A program made the position numbers and the translations under genes. Under the pieces are notes generated by a model. It saw nothing but the letters and a program-made list of their open reading frames with translations. It was not told the origin of the DNA and did no database searches. From Longicatena sp. (GTDB lineage Bacteria > Bacillota_I > Bacilli_A > Erysipelotrichales > Erysipelotrichaceae): a stretch of DNA of 39,079 nt. Numbering within the stretch: the first letter of the stretch is position 1; each line of letters opens with the position of its first letter. Shown piece by piece: positions 36,296 to 39,079 of this stretch. The stretch lies in NCBI GenBank assembly GCA_020025055.1, contig JAHHST010000002.1, forward strand, positions 1 through 39,079. Reading direction: 5' to 3'.

Positions 36296-37394
36296 ATTAT
36301 TATGTTTATCAGTTACAATGGTTTGTGCTTTTCTACTTACAGGATGTGGAGGAAAATCAAATAAAAAAGTATTGAATGTATATAACTGGGGTGAATATGT
36401 TTCTGATGGAAGTGATGATAGCTTAGATACAATTAAAGCATTTGAAGAATGGTATGCAGAAACTTATAACGAAGAAGTTACTGTCAATTATTCTACATAC
36501 CCTTCAAATGAAGATATGTATAATAAAATTGCAAGTAATGCAGTTAGTTATGATGTCATTATTCCGTCTGATTATATGATTGAAAGAATGATTAAAGAGG
36601 ATATGTTAGAACCATTAAATTTCGATAATATTCCGAATTATAAATACATTGATCAATCATTCCGCGGGCTATATTATGATAAAAAAGATGCATATTCAAT
36701 TCCTTATACATATGGAATTGTTGGGATTATTTATGATGCAAATGTTGTAGATAAAAAAGATGTAGGAGATTGGGATTTAATGTGGAATGATAAATATGCA
36801 GGAAGCATTTTACAATACAATAATTCTCGTGATGCATTTGGTACAGCAATGTATAAATTAGGTATTGATGTTAATACCAAAGATAAAGCAGAGTGGGATC
36901 GTGCAGCAGAAGAACTAATTTCACAACGCCCTATGGTAAAGAGTTATGTTATGGATGAAATCTTTAATATGATGGAATCTGGGGAAGCTTCTATTGGGTC
37001 TTATTATGCTGGAGACTATTTCATTATGAAAGACGCACAAGCAAAAAATGTAGATTTACAATTCTATTATCCAGAAAAAACAAACTTTTTTGTAGATGCA
37101 ATGTGTATTCCAAAATGTACTCAAGATAAAGAGTTAGCAGAAATTTTTATTAACTACATGCTTTCTAAGGAAGCTGCCATTGCAAATGCTGAATTTATTT
37201 CTTATGCTTCTCCAAATAAACTAGTATATGAAGATAAAGGTTATATGGAAGATATGGGAGAAGATGTATATAAAACACTTTATCCTAATATAGGAGACTT
37301 TTCTAAAAAGTATAATGAATTTGCATACCGTAATATGGATCAAGAATTATTAGATTACTTAAATTCACTTTGGGAAACTGTTAAAATAAATTAA
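36282..37394 (+). CDS. potD: Spermidine/putrescine-binding lipoprotein PotD
   Basis: Captures polyamines outside the cell and delivers them to PotBC. The 370-aa product has a type II signal peptide with lipobox LTGC and Cys22, then the family start VLNVYNWGEYVSDG and IPSDYMIERMI, SIPYTYGIVGI and DAMCIPK motifs. ATG 36282, behind SD GGAGG, was chosen over an earlier in-frame ATG inside potC. It is the last gene of the operon. Confidence 0.93.
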   Translation: MKKIKLLCLSVTMVCAFLLTGCGGKSNKKVLNVYNWGEYVSDGSDDSLDTIKAFEEWYAETYNEEVTVNYSTYPSNEDMYNKIASNAVSYDVIIPSDYMIERMIKEDMLEPLNFDNIPNYKYIDQSFRGLYYDKKDAYSIPYTYGIVGIIYDANVVDKKDVGDWDLMWNDKYAGSILQYNNSRDAFGTAMYKLGIDVNTKDKAEWDRAAEELISQRPMVKSYVMDEIFNMMESGEASIGSYYAGDYFIMKDAQAKNVDLQFYYPEKTNFFVDAMCIPKCTQDKELAEIFINYMLSKEAAIANAEFISYASPNKLVYEDKGYMEDMGEDVYKTLYPNIGDFSKKYNEFAYRNMDQELLDYLNSLWETVKIN

Positions 37395-37399
37395 TATAT

Positions 37400-37458
37400 A
37401 AAAAAGAGATTATGATGATTGAATGATAAATACATTCAGTAAATCAAATCTCTTTTTT
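37400..37458. terminator. Bidirectional terminator between potD and the chromate genes
   Basis: AAAAAAGAGATT (37400-37411) and AATCTCTTTTTT (37447-37458) form a 12-bp outer stem with an inner GAATG/CATTC hairpin. A and T runs on both sides suit both convergent transcripts. Confidence 0.8.
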
Positions 37459-37480
37459 ATTGAAACTATATATTTTAATT

Positions 37481-38023
37481 TTATATAAACGTTTTAATAA
37501 TTCCACTTGTTATACCAACAATTAACATGACTTTAATTGGACTTAATTTCATAGTACGCAATAAGATTAATGAAACCCCAAATATAAGAAGGTTAAATAT
37601 ATCAATATTTTCTTTGAAAACAGCTAATCCAAATATTTTTAATCCTGCTGATAAAATTAAACAAATAATAAATGGTCGTAATAATAACAAGGCATTTTTA
37701 ATCATTTTTATATCTTTATTTTTGAATAAAAAATAAGCTAAGATTCCTACGATAATTACAGATGGTAAAATAACTCCAACAGTAGCAACAATTGTTCCAA
37801 TTGGTCCTGCTAAACGAACACCAACAAAGCTTGCTGAATTTACTGCAATTGGCCCTGGAGTCATTTCGGCAATCGTAATCAAACTAGCAAATTCATCATA
37901 ACTTAACCAAGCATTTTTATTTACTACGACTTTTTCTACTAATGGGATTGCACTCATTCCTCCACCAAATGATAACATCCCTATATAGAAGAAATTTGCG
38001 AATAATTTAATTAGAAGATTCAT
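37481..38023 (-). CDS. Chromate transporter, short (half-size) subunit B
   Basis: A CHR-family membrane protein. From ATG 38023 it has 180 aa with about six hydrophobic stretches and the CHR motifs FGGGMSAIPLV and TPGPIAVNSASFVG. A GTG at 38032 overlaps the SD AAAGAGG; ATG 38023 is eight bases beyond it. It overlaps the upstream gene by 17 bases. Such short CHR genes occur in adjacent pairs and are thought to work as heterodimers; chromate export is known for some members, but the natural substrate here is open. Confidence 0.85.
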   Translation of the reverse strand: MNLLIKLFANFFYIGMLSFGGGMSAIPLVEKVVVNKNAWLSYDEFASLITIAEMTPGPIAVNSASFVGVRLAGPIGTIVATVGVILPSVIIVGILAYFLFKNKDIKMIKNALLLLRPFIICLILSAGLKIFGLAVFKENIDIFNLLIFGVSLILLRTMKLSPIKVMLIVGITSGIIKTFI

Positions 38024-38585
38024 TGTTTGCACCTCTTTTACTTTCGATGACGGTATAGATGATTCCCATGATAATTCCCATTAAAATTAAGTAAATAATG
38101 TCTAATTTGATGATAAATACAAAAATGATGGCGAATACTAAACTAATATATTGTGGAATAAATTTCTCTTTTAAAATTCCTGTAATCATTCCAAATACAA
38201 TGTCTAAGATTACGGCTGCAACTACAGCTGTCATAGAATTCAATATATTACTAATAACGACATTATTAATGAATTGGTCATAGAAAAAAGAAATTGTTGT
38301 TAGGATGATCATTGGAGGTAAAATGGTTGCGAATACGGTTGTTAAAGCACCAATAAAGCCTTTAATTTTATATCCAACTAAAAGTGATGCATTTACCGCA
38401 ACAGCTCCTGGACCACTTTGTGCAATTGTTGTAATGTCCAATATTTCCTCTTCTTCTAATAAATGTAATTCATCTACAAATTTCTTTTTCATTAACGCAA
38501 TGATTACGTATCCTCCACCAAATGTAAACGTAGATAATAGGAAACATTCTTTAAATAATGTCCATAAAATGTTATCTTTTTTCAC
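38007..38585 (-). CDS. Chromate transporter, short (half-size) subunit A
   Basis: First gene of the pair. It begins with GTG 38585, behind SD GAGGGG, and has 192 aa with the motifs FTFGGGYVIIALM and SGPGAVAVNASLLVGY and about six hydrophobic stretches. It is transcribed away from the LysR-type gene. Confidence 0.85.
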   Translation of the reverse strand: MKKDNILWTLFKECFLLSTFTFGGGYVIIALMKKKFVDELHLLEEEEILDITTIAQSGPGAVAVNASLLVGYKIKGFIGALTTVFATILPPMIILTTISFFYDQFINNVVISNILNSMTAVVAAVILDIVFGMITGILKEKFIPQYISLVFAIIFVFIIKLDIIYLILMGIIMGIIYTVIESKRGANNESSN

Positions 38586-38616
38586 ATATACCCCTCACTT
38601 TTCTTTCCTTGATTTT

Positions 38617-38655
38617 AGTATATCACTTGTAGTTATATAATTAAAATAATATAAT
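38617..38655. promoter_or_regulatory. Divergent promoter region with a LysR-type T-N11-A site
   Basis: ATAT (38620-38623), 11 bases, ATAT (38635-38638) fits the LysR consensus. It overlaps the -10 of the chromate genes (TATACT on the minus strand, 38622-38617) and the -35 of the LysR gene (TTGTAG 38627-38632, 17 bases, TATAAT 38650-38655). Confidence 0.5.
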
Positions 38656-38693
38656 GTTATTAAATACATAAGTTTTTTTTATGAGGTGATGTA

Positions 38694-39079
38694 ATGAATG
38701 TAAGACATTTAAAAATATTCGTTTCAGTTTTTCGAAATAATAGTATTACAAAAGCTAGTAAGGAGTTATATTTAACACAACCAGCAGTATCTTTAGCAAT
38801 TAAAGAATTAGAGGAAACTTATCAAACAAAATTATTTTCAAGAATAAATAAAAAGTTATATATTACAGATGCAGGGGAAAAACTTTATGAATATGCATTA
38901 TCAATTTTAGATTTATATAAAAAAATGGAAGATGATATGTTACATCATAACTATGATGAATATTTACGTATAGGTTCAAGTATTACTATTGCAAAGACAA
39001 TCCTTGCACCTCTTTTAAAAAAATTAAAAGAAAATCATTCCAATAGACAAATATATACATATGTAAATAATAGTGAAAC
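38694..39079 (+). CDS. LysR-type transcriptional regulator (5' part)
   Basis: The visible 128 codons begin MNVRHLKIFVSVFRNNSITK and contain the N-terminal winged HTH (SITKASKELYLTQPAVSLAIKELEE) with the linker helix. The effector domain starts at about residue 90 (LRIGSSITIAKTILAPLL) and runs off the window. SD GAGGTGAT supports ATG 38694. Its divergence from the chromate genes suggests that it regulates them. Confidence 0.9.
   Translation, partial: MNVRHLKIFVSVFRNNSITKASKELYLTQPAVSLAIKELEETYQTKLFSRINKKLYITDAGEKLYEYALSILDLYKKMEDDMLHHNYDEYLRIGSSITIAKTILAPLLKKLKENHSNRQIYTYVNNSE

Overview
The window is AT-rich and comes from a low-GC Firmicute. The ribosomal-protein order, the zinc-type S14, the shared ECF transporter module between rplQ and rplM, SD sequences of the AAGGAGG/GAGGTGAT type and the missing rpmD (L30) together suggest an Erysipelotrichia-like gut bacterium. 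That placement is inference; the sequence alone does not name a species.

Positions 1-4552 hold the last ~57 bases of a 5S rRNA with its terminator, then a new promoter and the str operon: rpsL-rpsG-fusA-tuf (S12, S7, EF-G, EF-Tu). Positions 4719-19144 are one long S10-spc-alpha superoperon with a strong promoter and a GC-rich structured leader: rpsJ-rplC-rplD-rplW-rplB-rpsS-rplV-rpsC-rplP-rpmC-rpsQ-rplN-rplX-rplE-rpsN(Z)-rpsH-rplF-rplR-rpsE-rplO-secY-adk-map-infA-rpmJ-rpsM-rpsK-rpoA-rplQ. It ends in a perfect 22-base palindromic terminator. Several starts were moved inward on SD evidence (rpsJ, rplC, rpsE, secY, infA), and rpmJ (38 aa) was found by eye.

Positions 19150-27074 are housekeeping genes with lineage-specific insertions: a TrmR-like tRNA methyltransferase, a membrane-anchored protein whose C-terminal domain looks RraB-like, and an HdeD/DUF308-like membrane protein split by an in-frame TAA. 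These are followed by ecfA1-ecfA2-ecfT (energy module of vitamin/metal ECF importers), truA, a PHP-family phosphatase and rplM-rpsI.

Positions 27075-33450 are accessory in character: a 38-codon remnant of an IS transposase OrfA, a hairpin repeat present twice (27199-27229 and 32221-32256), a small membrane peptide, an ABC exporter half-transporter, a frameshifted ATC-hydrolase-family gene, adenine deaminase (ade), and a DUF4829-like lipoprotein preceded by three 11-bp-spaced direct repeats. A ~430-base non-coding leader then precedes the polyamine importer potABCD (33451-37394). This leader has its own promoter, a GC-rich multi-stem RNA, a possible antiterminator and a strong terminator directly before potA. 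It is the best candidate here for an undescribed regulatory system.

The window ends with a convergent pair of half-size chromate transporter genes on the minus strand and a divergent, truncated LysR-type regulator, with an ATAT-N11-ATAT site between them.
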